Shown: in pieces, positions 58,561-59,967 of the stretch
How positions within the stretch are numbered: position 1 is the stretch's first letter
Layout of the letters: each line of letters opens with the position of its first letter
Assembly (NCBI GenBank): GCA_015680685.1
Contig: MNCI01023457.1
Coordinates: forward strand, 1,022,046 to 1,082,012
Source of the DNA: Gnetum montanum
Taxonomy: Eukaryota > Streptophyta > Gnetopsida > Gnetales > Gnetaceae
Direction: 5' to 3'
DNA: 59,967 nucleotides
Notes under the pieces: generated by a model
What the model was told of the DNA's origin: nothing
Seen by the model: only the letters and a program-made list of their open reading frames with translations
Database searches by the model: none
Program-made: the position numbers and the translations under genes

Positions 58561-59967
58561 ATCATTTAATTATAAAGAAAAACTTCACTTACAAGGTGGA
58601 TAACTAAAAATTTAAATGATCACATATTGTGATGTAAGATCAATAACCAATAACTTGTATACATCATTAAGAATAATGAAATCAAATATCTTATTTGCAT
58701 TAACATCACTAGAAGAATGCATCATAAATTTCTTCTCACTAGCTAGTAAATTTGCATAATGAGAATCAATAAAAATTTCTACAATGATAGAAGAAGCAAA
58801 AATTTTAGCATCAATTGAAGAAGTTAGGGGAAATTTAAAATTCCCCATGGGAAAATAATATTTGTGAAAAACTTATATCTACTATTGAAACCCTTGAGAT
58901 CTATAAAACTTAAAATACTTTACTTGCAAAAGAAAACCCTTGAGATCTACAAAACTCTAAACAATTAGCTTCAGTTATTATTTTCAAACTATAAAAGTCT
59001 ATAGAGGTCTAATTTTAGCAAATAGTTCATAAGGATTTGATTGTTACTAAATGTTTGTAGCATAAAATCATAGGTTTAATATTTTTTTATTTAACCAAGT
59101 GTATGCCTATCCATCTCTATGTTACCTATAAATGTTTCAATGAAGAGGGTTTTAGTAGTGAGGGTTTCAATTTTAATTTGTGGCAACAAGGAGTTTCACA
59201 CTCAAGGTTTTAATATTGAACATCAATTTGATCTGAGATAGTAGGAAGGGTAGTTAGAGGTAAGCTATATGGATTGATATTTTATGAGTGCAAATTTGTT
59301 GCTAAAGAGATTGAATCTTCTCTAGAGAAATTTAAAAATTTTATCATGACATTGTACACAAACAAAATCTATAAATGCAACCACTTTCAAAAAAATTCCA
59401 GTTACACAATGGAAGTATATGATTAGCAAAATGACATTTCTAGATAAAAATCCATGAACAAAATGAAAAATTCTTCAAAGAATATCAACCTTCAAAGAGA
59501 AGAATGGAAAAAAGGAGACTAGCATTGCTCCAAAGGATAATGAACAAATTTTGCTAAAATTAGCAAAAACTTGAAGCTAAGGTGGAGGAAAATAAAAAGG
59601 AATCTAATCTTGAAGAAATAGAGACAAAGATAGAATTTGCAATCATAGAAGCTTTAAAAGAATAAGATAAAAAAATGTGAAAGAAAAAAATTTTCATTTT
59701 GTACATATCCCAAAGATAGAGGATGAAACAGATGAAACTTTATTTTAAAAAGTTAGAAAAACTATAGATGATATGCATATAACTTATCCATAAATTCATA
59801 AATTTTTTAGGGTTCTAGGTAAATGACATGAAAAGCCTTACATATAATTATTAAGTTTCATGATGTAGAAGATAGAGTGCATGTTTGGAAACATCAACGC
59901 CATATGAAGCACACTAAGAACAAGAAAAACATTTAAATAAATGAGGATCTTACTTAAAAGAACAATG
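58561..59967. other. AT-rich right edge, nothing recognised
   Basis: A 79-codon minus-strand frame (58848-58612) could be a further part of the LINE remnant, but shows no motif. From about 59460 a Lys/Glu-rich plus-strand stretch appears, without a start or a recognised domain. Confidence 0.5.

Overview
This window looks like intergenic DNA from a large, repeat-rich plant genome. It is AT-rich, has no intact long open reading frame, and is filled with nested, heavily mutated LTR retrotransposons of the plant Athila-like, Tat-like and Copia kinds. I found no intact host gene, rRNA, tRNA, CRISPR array or bacterial feature. The age and nesting would suit a gymnosperm or another slowly purged plant genome, but that is inference.

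Layout. (1) Positions 1-929 hold the 3' end and 3' LTR of an Athila-like element (E1). (2) Positions 1375 to about 12446 hold a Tat-like gag-protease element (E2). It has no reverse transcriptase, carries a degenerate tandem array of about 190-bp monomers, and has lost the end of its 3' LTR. (3) Positions 12447-17807 are AT-rich with no recognised gene. (4) Positions 17808-41921 are a second Athila-like element (E3), flanked by an exact ATAAG target-site duplication. It encodes only gag and protease. (5) Inside E3, at 23560-40974, sits a Tat-lineage element (E4) with 1532-bp LTRs and an exact AACAC duplication. E4 carries gag, protease, RT, RNase H, a second RNase H and integrase, all broken. 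(6) Positions 42529 to about 56408 are a minus-strand Copia element (E6). It is interrupted by a minus-strand Athila-like element (E5, 45412-52341) with an exact ACTAA duplication. (7) The right edge is AT-rich and contains a probable LINE ORF1 remnant near 58030-58560.

The main discovery is inside E4. Between protease and RT, on the strand opposite to the element, lies a seven-exon, intron-containing gene relic (29849-33092, minus). It has an FCP1/NIF-type HAD phosphatase-like domain, a helical middle and an Asp/Glu-rich repetitive tail. Splice sites are canonical, and reading phase is kept across five of six introns. The frame has about 18 in-frame stops and the paired Asp of HAD motif III is lost. 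I know of no described element with this arrangement.

E1, E3 and E5 are one family: they share a tRNA-Asp-type primer site (seen in E3 and E5), palindrome-rich U3 starts and the TCATGGGGG polypurine motif. E3 and E5 both lack RT and integrase, so the family probably depended on a partner element. E2 and E4 are related to each other by gag, protease, polypurine tract and primer site. A single N at 38909 separates two identical 787-bp copies and is most likely an assembly artefact, so the true E4 is probably about 16.6 kb.
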